Part shown: in pieces, positions 1 through 8,784 of the stretch | How the letters are laid out: every line of letters starts with the position of its first letter | Position numbering within the stretch: position 1 is the stretch's first letter | From: CAZLLE01 sp964560425 | Lineage (GTDB): Bacteria > Campylobacterota > Campylobacteria > Campylobacterales > QNZT01 | Assembly (NCBI GenBank): GCA_964560425.1 | Contig: CAZLLE010000078.1 | Location: forward strand, 19,783 to 83,782 | Direction: 5' to 3' | DNA: 64,000 nt | Made by a program: the position numbers and the translations under genes | Notes under the pieces: model-generated | What the model saw: the letters and a program-made list of their open reading frames with translations, nothing else | The model's database searches: none | Told to the model about the DNA's origin: nothing

Positions 1-764
1 TTGGAATTGATCCAAATAAAACTACATTTTGGACACAATCGCATGTAAAAGAGGTGTTAGAGTTATATTGGATTTTATCAAGCTACACACCAATGGGACT
101 TTTAGAGAGAGCTCATAGTTATAAAGATAAAGTTGCCAAAGGCATTAGTGCAAATCATGCACTCTTTTCATATCCAGTTCTTATGGCAGCAGATATTTTA
201 CTTTATGATGCACAGATTGTTCCTGTAGGAAAAGATCAAATACAACATGTAGAGATAACAAGAGATATAGCACAAAAATTTAATAATGATCATGGAGATA
301 TTTTTACACTTCCAAAATTTAAAGTAGATGAAAATCTAGCAACTGTTCCCGGAATAGATGGGGCAAAAATGAGTAAAAGTTATAAAAATACAATTGATCT
401 ATTCCAAAGTGAAAAAAAGCTCAAAAAGCAGGTTGGAAAAATTGTTTCAGACTCTACTCCAATAGAGGAGCCTAAAGAGTATGAAAATTGTAATATTTTT
501 GCATTATGTAAACTATTTTTAGATGATAATGGAATAGAAGAGTTAAAAGCTAGATATAAAAGAGGTGGAGAGGGTCATGGTCACTTCAAAATGTACCTCA
601 AAGATATCATGATAGAACACTTTGCAAAAGCCTCAGAAAAAAGAGCTTATTATATGGATAATAAAAAAGATGTCCAAGAGATACTAGAAGAGGGAGCAAA
701 AAAAGCTAAACTAATTGCTAGTGAAAAAATGAAAATTATAAGAGATGCCGTAGGCATCATATAA
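1..764 (+). CDS. trpS: Tryptophanyl-tRNA synthetase, C-terminal part (cut by window start)
   Basis: This is the C-terminal part of the class I enzyme that charges tRNA-Trp in the cytoplasm. The frame is open from base 3, and the codons before the GTG at 54 already encode a typical TrpS stretch (GIDPNKTTFW), so the start lies upstream of the window and the GTG is internal. The class I signature AKMSKS is present near base 366, followed by the C-terminal helical region that ends at TAA 762-764. serS follows after 17 bases on the same strand, and this trpS-serS-TPR order is shared with Campylobacter. Identification is firm; only the N-terminus is missing. Confidence 0.96.
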   Translation, partial: GIDPNKTTFWTQSHVKEVLELYWILSSYTPMGLLERAHSYKDKVAKGISANHALFSYPVLMAADILLYDAQIVPVGKDQIQHVEITRDIAQKFNNDHGDIFTLPKFKVDENLATVPGIDGAKMSKSYKNTIDLFQSEKKLKKQVGKIVSDSTPIEEPKEYENCNIFALCKLFLDDNGIEELKARYKRGGEGHGHFKMYLKDIMIEHFAKASEKRAYYMDNKKDVQEILEEGAKKAKLIASEKMKIIRDAVGII

Positions 765-781
765 AAAAGGAAAAGAATAAT

Positions 782-2029
782 ATGCTTGATTTAAAAGCCC
801 TACAAAATGATTTTGAAACAGTTGCAGATAAACTAAAAAAGAAAAAAGTAGATCCATCGCTGTTAGAACAACTAAAAAAATTATCTTTATCTTTAAAGGA
901 TCAAAGAAAATCATTAGAACTATTACAAGCAGATCAAAATGCAAAAAGTAAACTTTTCCCTATATACAAAAAAGAGGGAAAAGATATAGCTGAACTAAAA
1001 GCTATACTTGATAAGAATAAACAAAAAATTACAAAAGAGCAGGATATAGTCAGAGAGCTAGAAGAGAAACTTTCACAAATTGCACTAAATGTTCCAAATA
1101 TTCCAGATGAGAGTGTTCCTGAAGGAGATGATGAAGATAGTAATATTGAGATAAGAAGAGTATTAGATATACCAACATTTAATTTTGAACCTAAAGAGCA
1201 TTGGGATATAGATAAAGAGCAAAATTGGATAGATTTTGAAAGAGGTGTCAAACTCTCTAAAAGTCGTTTTTCTGTTTTAAAAAATAGAGCGGCAAGAATA
1301 GAGAGAGCATTAATCAACTATATGTTAGATTTTAATAGAAAAAGAGGATTTGAAGAGGTTTCTGTACCATACATAGTCAACAGAGAAACACTTATGGGTA
1401 CAGGTCAACTTCCAAAATTTGAAGATGATCTATTCAAAATTGAGGGTGAAGATCTATTTCTTATTCCAACAGCAGAAGTACCTGTTACAAATCTATTCAG
1501 AGATGAAATTTTAAAAGAGGATGAACTTCCAATAAAACTAACCTCTTTTACTGCTTGTTTTAGAAAAGAGGCAGGAAGTGCAGGAAGAGATACTAGAGGA
1601 ATGATTAGACAACACCAATTTGGAAAAGTAGAGTTAGTATCTATATCTAAACCAGAAAATAGCGATAAAATTTTTGATGAGATGGTAAATTGTGCAAGTG
1701 ATCTATTGGAATCTTTAGAGTTGCCACACAGATTAGTAGAATTATGCGGTGGAGATTTGGGATTTAGTGCAGCAAAAACGGTAGATATTGAAGTTTGGTT
1801 ACCAGGGCAAAATAGATATAGAGAGATTAGTTCAATCTCTAATACAAGAGATTTTCAAGCTCGTCGTGCCAAAATCAGGTATAAAAAGGGTAAAAAGAAT
1901 AGCCTTGTACATACACTAAATGGTTCATCTTTGGCAGTAGGAAGATGTTTAATTGCAATTATGGAAAATTATCAACAAGAGGATGGATCAATTGCCATAC
2001 CTAGAGTTTTACAACCATACTTAGATTAA
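782..2029 (+). CDS. serS: Seryl-tRNA synthetase
   Basis: SerS charges tRNA-Ser and tRNA-Sec with serine in the cytoplasm. The 415-residue length is normal for the family. Residues about 1-105 form the lysine- and glutamate-rich antiparallel coiled-coil arm that grips the long variable arm of tRNA-Ser. The class II catalytic core follows, with a motif 2 region TACFRKEAGSAGRDTRGMIR near residues 257-277 and a motif 3 region ending in the GSSLAVGR stretch near residue 380. An AAGGAAAAG ribosome-binding site precedes the ATG. It lies between trpS and a TPR protein gene only 9 bases downstream, so the three are probably one transcription unit. Confidence 0.97.
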   Translation: MLDLKALQNDFETVADKLKKKKVDPSLLEQLKKLSLSLKDQRKSLELLQADQNAKSKLFPIYKKEGKDIAELKAILDKNKQKITKEQDIVRELEEKLSQIALNVPNIPDESVPEGDDEDSNIEIRRVLDIPTFNFEPKEHWDIDKEQNWIDFERGVKLSKSRFSVLKNRAARIERALINYMLDFNRKRGFEEVSVPYIVNRETLMGTGQLPKFEDDLFKIEGEDLFLIPTAEVPVTNLFRDEILKEDELPIKLTSFTACFRKEAGSAGRDTRGMIRQHQFGKVELVSISKPENSDKIFDEMVNCASDLLESLELPHRLVELCGGDLGFSAAKTVDIEVWLPGQNRYREISSISNTRDFQARRAKIRYKKGKKNSLVHTLNGSSLAVGRCLIAIMENYQQEDGSIAIPRVLQPYLD

Positions 2030-2038
2030 GAGTGAAAT

Positions 2039-4351
2039 ATGGCTGAAAATGAAATTATTATCTTAGATGATGAGTTTGATGAAGATGAAGATTTAGATTT
2101 TGAAGATGAAGAACATACGCAAAGTATAAATCCAGCTTCTCAAAATAGCAATACAAAATTATATATAGCTATTGCTCTTTTAAGCTTCATGACTCTATTG
2201 GTTATAATATTTTTAGCCTACACTTACTATACAAAGCAACAAGAACAAGAGATAGATAAAGAGCCAGAGGCTCAGGAGATTATTACAAAAATAAAAGCAA
2301 GAGAAGAGGAGAAGAACAAGGTAAAAGATAGATTAAACTTAACTAAAAAAGAGCAAGCTGATCAACTTTTTAGTGAAGGCAAAGAGAGAAAGGCTCTCAA
2401 AATATATCAAAATATCTCATCTTATAATAATGCTCTATCCTTTTATAATATAGGTGTAGCACATCTTAAAGAGAAAAAGTATAATGAAGCAATTGAATCA
2501 TTTTTACACTCCATGGGACATGAAAAATTACTATTTGAGAGTGCCATAAACATAGCTGTAGCATACTTTAATCAAGATGATAAAGAGAACTTTCAAAAAT
2601 ATTTAGATCTATCAATAGAGTATCTATCTACAACAGTTAAAACACCACTATATAGTTATTATAGAGCTCTCACAGATTATTATAGTAGACAATTTCCAGA
2701 GACTATTGTGCCACTTAAATACCAAACTTCAGATCATTATCAAGAGAAACAGAGATATATAATTGCCAAAATATATAGTGCTTTAAAAAATGAATCCTTG
2801 GCTATTAAGGCTTTAGAACTTAATAATGATCCAAAAGACAACTTTACACTAGGTCTTTTAAACGCAAGATTAGGGCAATATAGAGCAGCACAAAAATATC
2901 TCTCTCAAGCACTAGAAGATAGAGAAAATAGGCTTAAATCAAAAATATCTCTATCTTTAGTAGAAAACAAGATGGGCGAATTAAAAAGTGCCGCAGATAG
3001 ACTTCGTAGTGCAAAAACCGAGTCTCCTGATAAAGCTGAAGAGTTATATCCCATTAAAGTGATACTAAAAGAGTCATTTTTTGATCCTATTGCTGCTCAA
3101 AGAGATTTTAAACAGCAACTATTTTTTACACAAAGATACAAATATGCACTAATATTTTATTATGCTCCATATAATGCTATTGCCACAAAACAGACACTAA
3201 ACAAAATAAATCAAGGTGTTAAAAATATATATATTAATAAAACATCATATGCAATTAATAAATTAGATTTGAGTAAAAATATTTCTGATGCAAACTTAGA
3301 AAACTCTAGAGGTATAGAGAAGGTACTCTCTCATAAAATGTATGAAGCAAAAAATATTTTTGAAAAAGGGATAAAAAAATATCCTAGTAGTGCTGAACTT
3401 CATTACAATTTGGGATTAACTTATGCAAACTTATTTAATTTTCAAAAAGCTTATGAACACTTCAAAAAAAGTTATACTCTAAATAATAACAATCATATGG
3501 CAAAAATTTTTTCGTACTATTGTGGCTCTCTAACTAATAAGAAACAAGAGAGTAAAGAGATGAATATTTTAGAAAAAGAGATATCTTACCTTCCTGAAAG
3601 TAGATATAAAGATAGAATCTTATCACTCATAGCAATTTCAAGAAAAAGCTTTGGTCTTAATACAAATTTAACAACAAAAAAAGAGCCTTTTGATGAGATA
3701 CTTATGCTTATTTTTGCAAGACACAAAGAGGAGTCAACAGCATATAAACAAAGTAGTACAAATCTTTTAAACATGTTACCAAATGATATTATTGCAAATA
3801 TTCTTCATATTGATGCATTTAATGATAAAGAGAATATCAAAGAGTATGCACTTGAGATTCAAAAAAAATTAACAAGAAAAAATATAGATTATAAACCACT
3901 TATCTATGGTGGATCTTTGGCTAAAGAGCTATATATAAATACACTAAATATAGCTGGTATTGTAAGTTACGCCAAAAACTCTTTAAAAAGAAGAGAGAGT
4001 AAACAAAAAAAAGAGAGCATAGCACTTCTTCAATCCATAGCTTATGCTGATATATTTTTACGAGATTTTCAAGAATCTTTTGATATATATAATAAACTAA
4101 TTGATAAATACAATCAAAAAGATACAAATACTCTATTTCTAGCATCTGTAGCAGCAATAGGAGCAAAACATCATGCCCAAGCTATTGCACTTTTAGAGCT
4201 TGCAAAACTTAGTGACACATCAAATTTGGAGAGTCGATATGCATTAGGTCTACTATATCAAGAGGCTAAAAATTTTGATGGAGCTTCTATACAATATAAT
4301 AAAATTGGTGATATCAAATTTAAATCTCGATATTTTGATTTTCATTTGTAA
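2039..4351 (+). CDS. Membrane-anchored TPR repeat protein
   Basis: A 770-residue protein of unknown exact function. The N-terminal 35 residues are strikingly acidic (repeated D and E). A single hydrophobic membrane segment follows at about residues 41-63, then a charged linker to about 100. The rest reads as tetratricopeptide repeats, for example around residues 120-160 and 440-490 (motifs such as YNIGVAHLKEKKYNEAIESF). The topology suggests a bitopic inner-membrane protein with a large periplasmic TPR scaffold. It starts 9 bases after serS. A TPR membrane protein sits at the same place behind serS in Campylobacter jejuni (from memory), so the gene is likely a conserved campylobacterial envelope component. 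Confidence 0.85.
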   Translation: MAENEIIILDDEFDEDEDLDFEDEEHTQSINPASQNSNTKLYIAIALLSFMTLLVIIFLAYTYYTKQQEQEIDKEPEAQEIITKIKAREEEKNKVKDRLNLTKKEQADQLFSEGKERKALKIYQNISSYNNALSFYNIGVAHLKEKKYNEAIESFLHSMGHEKLLFESAINIAVAYFNQDDKENFQKYLDLSIEYLSTTVKTPLYSYYRALTDYYSRQFPETIVPLKYQTSDHYQEKQRYIIAKIYSALKNESLAIKALELNNDPKDNFTLGLLNARLGQYRAAQKYLSQALEDRENRLKSKISLSLVENKMGELKSAADRLRSAKTESPDKAEELYPIKVILKESFFDPIAAQRDFKQQLFFTQRYKYALIFYYAPYNAIATKQTLNKINQGVKNIYINKTSYAINKLDLSKNISDANLENSRGIEKVLSHKMYEAKNIFEKGIKKYPSSAELHYNLGLTYANLFNFQKAYEHFKKSYTLNNNNHMAKIFSYYCGSLTNKKQESKEMNILEKEISYLPESRYKDRILSLIAISRKSFGLNTNLTTKKEPFDEILMLIFARHKEESTAYKQSSTNLLNMLPNDIIANILHIDAFNDKENIKEYALEIQKKLTRKNIDYKPLIYGGSLAKELYINTLNIAGIVSYAKNSLKRRESKQKKESIALLQSIAYADIFLRDFQESFDIYNKLIDKYNQKDTNTLFLASVAAIGAKHHAQAIALLELAKLSDTSNLESRYALGLLYQEAKNFDGASIQYNKIGDIKFKSRYFDFHL

Positions 4352-4447
4352 TACTAATCCCCACGAAGGAGTATAAATTCAAAACTTAATTCATTCTGAA
4401 TAGCCATTTTTAAAGTAAAATGTTATTTTGTTTTTCGCTTAAAGTGC

Positions 4448-4453
4448 TATAAT
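4448..4453 (+). promoter_or_regulatory. Probable sigma-70 -10 box (TATAAT) for the OmpA-like gene
   Basis: A TATAAT hexamer preceded by GC lies about 48 bases before the ATG at 4501. The bases upstream show alternating T-rich and A-rich stretches, which in Campylobacterota replace a strict -35 box. It is the best promoter candidate in the 149-base gap after the TPR gene. Confidence 0.6.
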
Positions 4454-4500
4454 TTTTTACTTTTAAAAAAACTCTGTTTTTTAATGTTTGAGGAGTGATT

Positions 4501-5481
4501 ATGACAAAACGACAGTGGGTATGGTTATGGATATGGATTTTAACCTTCTTTTTTATTTTTTGTATTTGGAGTAAATTGCAAAATATGCAAGAAGAGTCAA
4601 GAAGTAGAGTAACTGTTGCAAAAATAGTTACCCCCATCAAAAAAGAGTTAAGTTTTAAAATAGTTAAAGATGATAAAAAAATTAAAATTATTGCACTAGT
4701 GCCAGATGAAGAGTCTGCACAAAAACTTATTGAACCATTCAAAAATTTTCAATCTGATATTGATAGAAGTGAGATTACAATTGATAAAAATACGCATGAG
4801 AGTCAAATATTGGATAAAATCTCTAGTTTAAGCCCTAATTTTACTAGATTGCAATCTGGATATATTGAATATGGTGATCACAAACTAATTTTAGATGGAA
4901 TCACTAATAATCAAGAGATCAAAGATAAACTTTATGCACAAGCATTAAAAATAGAGGATATTGATATTGAAAATAAAATTTTTATTGATGATATAAAATC
5001 TATAGAAGAGAGTATGAAAACTATTGATAGTAGTATATCTGCTGTTGAAATAGAGATAGATAATATATCTGAAAATGATGGTACAACTCAACAAGAAGAG
5101 GAAAAAAGTATAAGTGAAATTCAAGCTGAACTAGATTCCATAATGAAAAATCAAAAAGTCGAGTTTAAATATGGCACAAATCTTTTAACATATCAAGGTA
5201 AAAATAGTGTTGATAAAGTTTTAGCATTTTTGAAAAAATATCCTCATATCAAAATTGAAATAGGTGGACATACAGATTCAGATGGAAGAAGAAAGAGTAA
5301 TCAAATTTTAAGTCAAAAAAGAGCTGATTTCATTAAATCGTACTTCATAGATAACGATGTACAAAGTAGTAGACTCACTTCTGTTGGATATGGGGAGACT
5401 CAAAATATTGTTACAAATGACTCTTTGGAAAATAAACAAAAGAACAGAAGAGTTGAATTTAAAATTATAGGAGAAGAGTAG
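4501..5481 (+). CDS. OmpA-family peptidoglycan-binding membrane protein
   Basis: A 326-residue envelope protein. Residues about 5-24 form a tryptophan-rich membrane segment. The middle (about 30-215) is charged and partly coiled, and the last 110 residues are an OmpA-like domain: the stretch HTDSDGRRKSNQILSQKRAD and the closing NRRVEFKI are characteristic of the domain that binds meso-diaminopimelate in peptidoglycan. I chose ATG 4501 over the in-frame GTG at 4495 because the AGGAG ribosome-binding site (4491-4495) overlaps the GTG but is well spaced for the ATG. The next gene starts one base after the stop codon, so the two are co-translated. A role in tethering the membrane to the wall is inferred. 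Confidence 0.88.
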   Translation: MTKRQWVWLWIWILTFFFIFCIWSKLQNMQEESRSRVTVAKIVTPIKKELSFKIVKDDKKIKIIALVPDEESAQKLIEPFKNFQSDIDRSEITIDKNTHESQILDKISSLSPNFTRLQSGYIEYGDHKLILDGITNNQEIKDKLYAQALKIEDIDIENKIFIDDIKSIEESMKTIDSSISAVEIEIDNISENDGTTQQEEEKSISEIQAELDSIMKNQKVEFKYGTNLLTYQGKNSVDKVLAFLKKYPHIKIEIGGHTDSDGRRKSNQILSQKRADFIKSYFIDNDVQSSRLTSVGYGETQNIVTNDSLENKQKNRRVEFKIIGEE

Positions 5482-5482
5482 T

Positions 5483-5971
5483 ATGTTAGAATTAGCAACT
5501 AAAATGGCTTTATGCCTTATAATTGCCGCAATTATAGGTGGTATCATAGGTTATCTGCTTGGTAGAATTGCAAAATGCAAACAAGAAGATAGAGAATATC
5601 TAGCGGGTAGCTTAAGTGATTATAATGATCAACAAAATAGCAGTAATGGATATATTAGCATGAAAGATGCAAAATATACAACACCAACAGCAAAACTTAA
5701 AGATTCCATTCATGGAGTAGCTCCAGAACAACTTAATGAACCAAAAGGGAAAAGAGATAATCTCAAAGATATTAAGGGTATTGGACTAAGTATTGAAACA
5801 CTATTAAATGATTTGGGAATATATCATTATGATCAAATTGCCTCTTGGGATAAGGATAATATTAATTGGATAGAGAGAGAGTTAGATTTTAAAGGTCGTA
5901 TTGATAGAGAAGAGTGGGTTTCTCAAGCTAAAATCCTCTCTACCTCAATTTTGACAAAACACAAGTACTAA
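5483..5971 (+). CDS. Membrane protein with helix-hairpin-helix-like C-terminal domain
   Basis: A 162-residue protein. Residues about 5-28 form an Ala/Ile/Gly-rich membrane helix. A polar linker follows, then residues about 93-155 carry the pattern LKDIKGIGLSIETLLNDLGI followed by a FKGRI/EEW segment. This C-terminal module is the small helix-hairpin-helix-like domain seen in several short proteobacterial proteins and at the ends of some ribosomal or NADH-dehydrogenase-linked proteins; its function here is unknown. The start codon lies one base after the stop of the OmpA-like gene, so the two products are probably made together and act at the envelope. Confidence 0.75.
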   Translation: MLELATKMALCLIIAAIIGGIIGYLLGRIAKCKQEDREYLAGSLSDYNDQQNSSNGYISMKDAKYTTPTAKLKDSIHGVAPEQLNEPKGKRDNLKDIKGIGLSIETLLNDLGIYHYDQIASWDKDNINWIERELDFKGRIDREEWVSQAKILSTSILTKHKY

Positions 5972-6050
5972 TATACTAAATGATCTTCTTTAAATAGATA
6001 GTAGACCAAATATAATTTAAAATTTTTGCGATACAATATCACTTCTAATA

Positions 6051-6090
6051 CCAACTCCCATTAAGAATCACAATTCTAAGGGGGAGTTGG
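6051..6090. repeat. Long imperfect inverted repeat (CCAACTCCC / GGGAGTTGG)
   Basis: Nine-base perfect outer arms (6051-6059 and 6082-6090) continue after a short mismatched part into inner AGAAT/ATTCT arms. The element lies in the 271-base gap between the 5483 gene and hisH. It can form a hairpin of about 40 bases and may terminate the upstream unit, although no strong T run follows. Confidence 0.6.
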
Positions 6091-6242
6091 AATTAAATAA
6101 TTTTCATATAGAAAGATAGAACCAATAATAATGATTCTCTTATCTCACCACAAAAACATATTCAACATACTACATAATAGTACAGCAAAAAACCAAATTA
6201 ATAATTTTTGTATAAAATTATAGAAGGAACAAAAATAAATCC

Positions 6243-6854
6243 ATGATAGCAATAATTGATTATAATATGGGAAACCTACGAAGTGTAGAAAATGCTTTAG
6301 ATAAAATAGGTAGTAAGTCAAAAATACTCAAAGATCCTCAAAAACTTTCATCTTATGATAAAGTCATTTTACCAGGGGTAGGAGCATTTGGTGATGCAAT
6401 GGAACATCTAAATCAAAATGGAATGAAAGAGGCTATAGTAGAGTTTGCAAATAGTGGAAAACCGTTCTTGGGTGTTTGCCTAGGAATGCAACTACTTTTT
6501 GAAAAGGGTGAAGAGTTTGGCGAACATCTCGGTCTTGGTATTATTGAGGGAGAGGTTAAAGCTTTTGATAAAGATAAATTTTCAACACCTATGAAAATAC
6601 CACATATGGGCTGGAATGATCTTATAGTAGAGAAAGATTCTCCACTATTTAAAGATATGCCAAAATCATTTTATCTATATTTTGTACACAGTTTCCATGT
6701 TGTAACATCCCCACGATATATTATTGGAAAAACAATCTATGGGTATGATTTTACATCAGCTGTTCAAAAAGATAATATTTTTGGATTTCAACCACATCCA
6801 GAAAAATCACATGATAATGGATTACAAATACTTAAAAATTTTATGGAGTTATAA
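6243..6854 (+). CDS. hisH: Imidazole glycerol phosphate synthase, glutaminase subunit HisH
   Basis: HisH is the class I glutamine amidotransferase that feeds ammonia to HisF in histidine synthesis. The 203 residues are standard. The oxyanion region PGVGAFGDAM (about 44-53), the nucleophile Cys79 in GVCLGMQ, and the HPE part of the triad in FQPHPEKS near residue 184 are all present. The MIAIIDYNMGNLRSVE start is typical, which fixes the ATG even though the nearest purine-rich site (AGAAGGA, 6222-6228) is 14 bases away. A -10-like TATAAAAT lies at 6211-6218. The TAA overlaps the ATG of hisA by one base. hisF is not adjacent. Confidence 0.96.
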   Translation: MIAIIDYNMGNLRSVENALDKIGSKSKILKDPQKLSSYDKVILPGVGAFGDAMEHLNQNGMKEAIVEFANSGKPFLGVCLGMQLLFEKGEEFGEHLGLGIIEGEVKAFDKDKFSTPMKIPHMGWNDLIVEKDSPLFKDMPKSFYLYFVHSFHVVTSPRYIIGKTIYGYDFTSAVQKDNIFGFQPHPEKSHDNGLQILKNFMEL

Positions 6855-7564
6855 TGGACATTTTACCAGCAATCGATCTTAAAGATGGAAAAGCCGTACG
6901 ATTAACCAAAGGGTTAATGGATAGTGCAAAAGTTTATAGCAATGAACCTTGGGAGCTAGCAAAACTTTTTGAGGACATGGGTTCAAAATGGCTACATTTA
7001 GTCGATTTAAACGGTGCTTTTGCAGGAGAGCCAAAAAATTTAGAACAGATTAAAAAAATTCGTCAAATGTGCGATATAGAGATAGAACTTGGCGGAGGTA
7101 TCCGAGATGAAGATACAATTAAGAGGTATCTTGATCTTGGTATAGATAGAATCATTTTAGGTTCAGTAGCTTTAAAAAATGCCGATTTTGTAAAAGAAGT
7201 TAGCAATAAATACCGCATTGCAGTGGGTATAGATGCAATTGATGGCTTTGTAGCAGTTGAAGGATGGGCAGAGAAATCTACTATGAGAGCAACTGATCTA
7301 GCCAAAGAGTTTGCAGATGCAGGTGTTGAAGCAATTATCTGCACAGATGTGGGTCGAGACGGTACACTTAGCGGTGTGAATATTGACTTTACATTAGAGA
7401 TTGCTAAGGCATCAGGCATAGATACTATTGCAAGTGGTGGAGTGAAAGACTTAAATGATATTAAAGCATTAAAAGAGACAGGAACTATTTCTGGAGTAAT
7501 CGTAGGAAAAGCTTTTTATGAGCAAACTCTAGATTTACCTGAAGCTTTTAAAGTTATTTCATAA
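6854..7564 (+). CDS. hisA: Phosphoribosylformimino-5-aminoimidazole carboxamide ribotide isomerase HisA
   Basis: HisA catalyses the Amadori rearrangement of ProFAR to PRFAR, the step that supplies HisF-HisH. The 236-residue TIM barrel opens with the family pattern AIDLKDGKAVRLTKG, with the first catalytic Asp in it. The second half carries ICTDVGRDGTLSGVN, which includes the second catalytic Asp and phosphate-binding loop, and the final phosphate loop IASGGVKDLNDI is intact. The start codon overlaps the hisH stop (TAATG), so translation of the two is coupled. hisA and hisH act in succession in one pathway. Confidence 0.97.
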   Translation: MDILPAIDLKDGKAVRLTKGLMDSAKVYSNEPWELAKLFEDMGSKWLHLVDLNGAFAGEPKNLEQIKKIRQMCDIEIELGGGIRDEDTIKRYLDLGIDRIILGSVALKNADFVKEVSNKYRIAVGIDAIDGFVAVEGWAEKSTMRATDLAKEFADAGVEAIICTDVGRDGTLSGVNIDFTLEIAKASGIDTIASGGVKDLNDIKALKETGTISGVIVGKAFYEQTLDLPEAFKVIS

Positions 7565-7602
7565 ATAATTGTGATAAAATTAAAATAGTTTAAGGAAGTA
7601 AG

Positions 7603-7965
7603 ATGAAAATTTTGGTAGTTGATGATAGTTCGACAATGAGAAGAATTATAAAAAATACACTAGGTAGACTTGGTCATAAGGATCTTTTAGAGGCAGAAGA
7701 TGGTGCTGTTGCGTGGGATGTTATGAGTAAAAATAGTGATATCGATATTCTTATTACTGATTGGAACATGCCAGAAATGAATGGTTTGGAGTTGGTACAA
7801 AAGGTAAGAGCAGAAGAGAAGTATGCTGATATGCCAATTATCATGGTTACTACAGAGGGTGGTAAGACTGAAGTTATTACAGCACTAAAAGCAGGTGTAA
7901 ATAACTACATTGTAAAACCATTTACACCACAAATATTACAAGAAAAATTGAAAGATGTTTTATAA
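7603..7965 (+). CDS. cheY: Chemotaxis response regulator CheY
   Basis: CheY is a single receiver domain (120 residues) that binds the flagellar switch when phosphorylated by CheA. The phosphorylation residues are all visible: the acidic pair in VVDDSS (Asp7, Asp8), the phospho-acceptor Asp53 in ITDWNMPE, Thr83-84 in VTTEGG, and Lys105 in VKPF. A good AAGGAAG ribosome-binding site (7591-7597) precedes the ATG and a -10-like TGATAAAAT lies just upstream. The order cheY-prmA-ftsH matches the order I recall for Campylobacter jejuni. Its presence implies a motile, chemotactic cell. Confidence 0.96.
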   Translation: MKILVVDDSSTMRRIIKNTLGRLGHKDLLEAEDGAVAWDVMSKNSDIDILITDWNMPEMNGLELVQKVRAEEKYADMPIIMVTTEGGKTEVITALKAGVNNYIVKPFTPQILQEKLKDVL

Positions 7966-7974
7966 AAGAGAGAG

Positions 7975-8784
7975 ATGCAAGAGAGTTATTACGAACTAAT
8001 TATAACACCCAATAGAGATCTGAAACTATTTTGTGATTTAGCTTATGAAATCACACAAAACACAATTGAGGAGAGTGAAAACTCTCTTATCATTAGGGAT
8101 AGTGAACCACTTGATAATGTTCAGTGGGCAATTGAACAGTTTGCAAATAAACTAAATATTCCAATTAGTACACAAATTAGTAAAAAAGAGAATATTGATT
8201 GGATTAACCAATACAAAAACTCTATTTCACCAATCGAAGTTGGCTCTTTTTATATTAGACCTGATTGGGAAAAGAAAAAAGATGATTTGATTGATATCAT
8301 TATCAACCCTGCTTTGGCATTTGGTTCAGGGCATCATGAAACTACAGCTAGTTGTATTCAAGCTATTGATGCTTATATACAAAAAGATCAAACACTCTTA
8401 GATGTTGGTTGTGGTAGCGGTATTTTAGCTATTGCGGCAAATAAAAAAGGTGCGATCTGCGATATCTGTGATACAGATGAAATTGCAATAGATAGTGCAA
8501 AAGAGAACTTCATATTAAACAGTGCAACCATCAATAATTCTTGGGTGGGTTCAGCAAATAAATCAAAAGAGACTTATGATTTTGTTATAGCAAATATCAT
8601 TGCCGATATTATTTTACTAATCAATAAAGATCTAAAAAAAGCCGTTAAAAGTGGCGGTCTGTTAATCTTGTCTGGTATAATTGATAAATATCATAAAGAT
8701 ATTCAAAATAAATTTCAAGATTTTGATACTATTCAACACATTATAAAAGGTGAATGGCACACATTCATTTTAAAAAGGAAGTAA
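7975..8784 (+). CDS. prmA: Ribosomal protein L11 methyltransferase
   Basis: PrmA trimethylates ribosomal protein L11 using S-adenosylmethionine. The 269 residues consist of an N-terminal L11-binding domain (about 1-90) and a class I Rossmann methyltransferase domain with the SAM loop LLDVGCGSGILAIAA near 141-155 and the motif IANII typical of this family. The segment FGSGHHETT before the SAM loop is also a PrmA signature. It starts 9 bases after cheY and ends directly against the ftsH start codon, so all three are likely one operon. Confidence 0.94.
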   Translation: MQESYYELIITPNRDLKLFCDLAYEITQNTIEESENSLIIRDSEPLDNVQWAIEQFANKLNIPISTQISKKENIDWINQYKNSISPIEVGSFYIRPDWEKKKDDLIDIIINPALAFGSGHHETTASCIQAIDAYIQKDQTLLDVGCGSGILAIAANKKGAICDICDTDEIAIDSAKENFILNSATINNSWVGSANKSKETYDFVIANIIADIILLINKDLKKAVKSGGLLILSGIIDKYHKDIQNKFQDFDTIQHIIKGEWHTFILKRK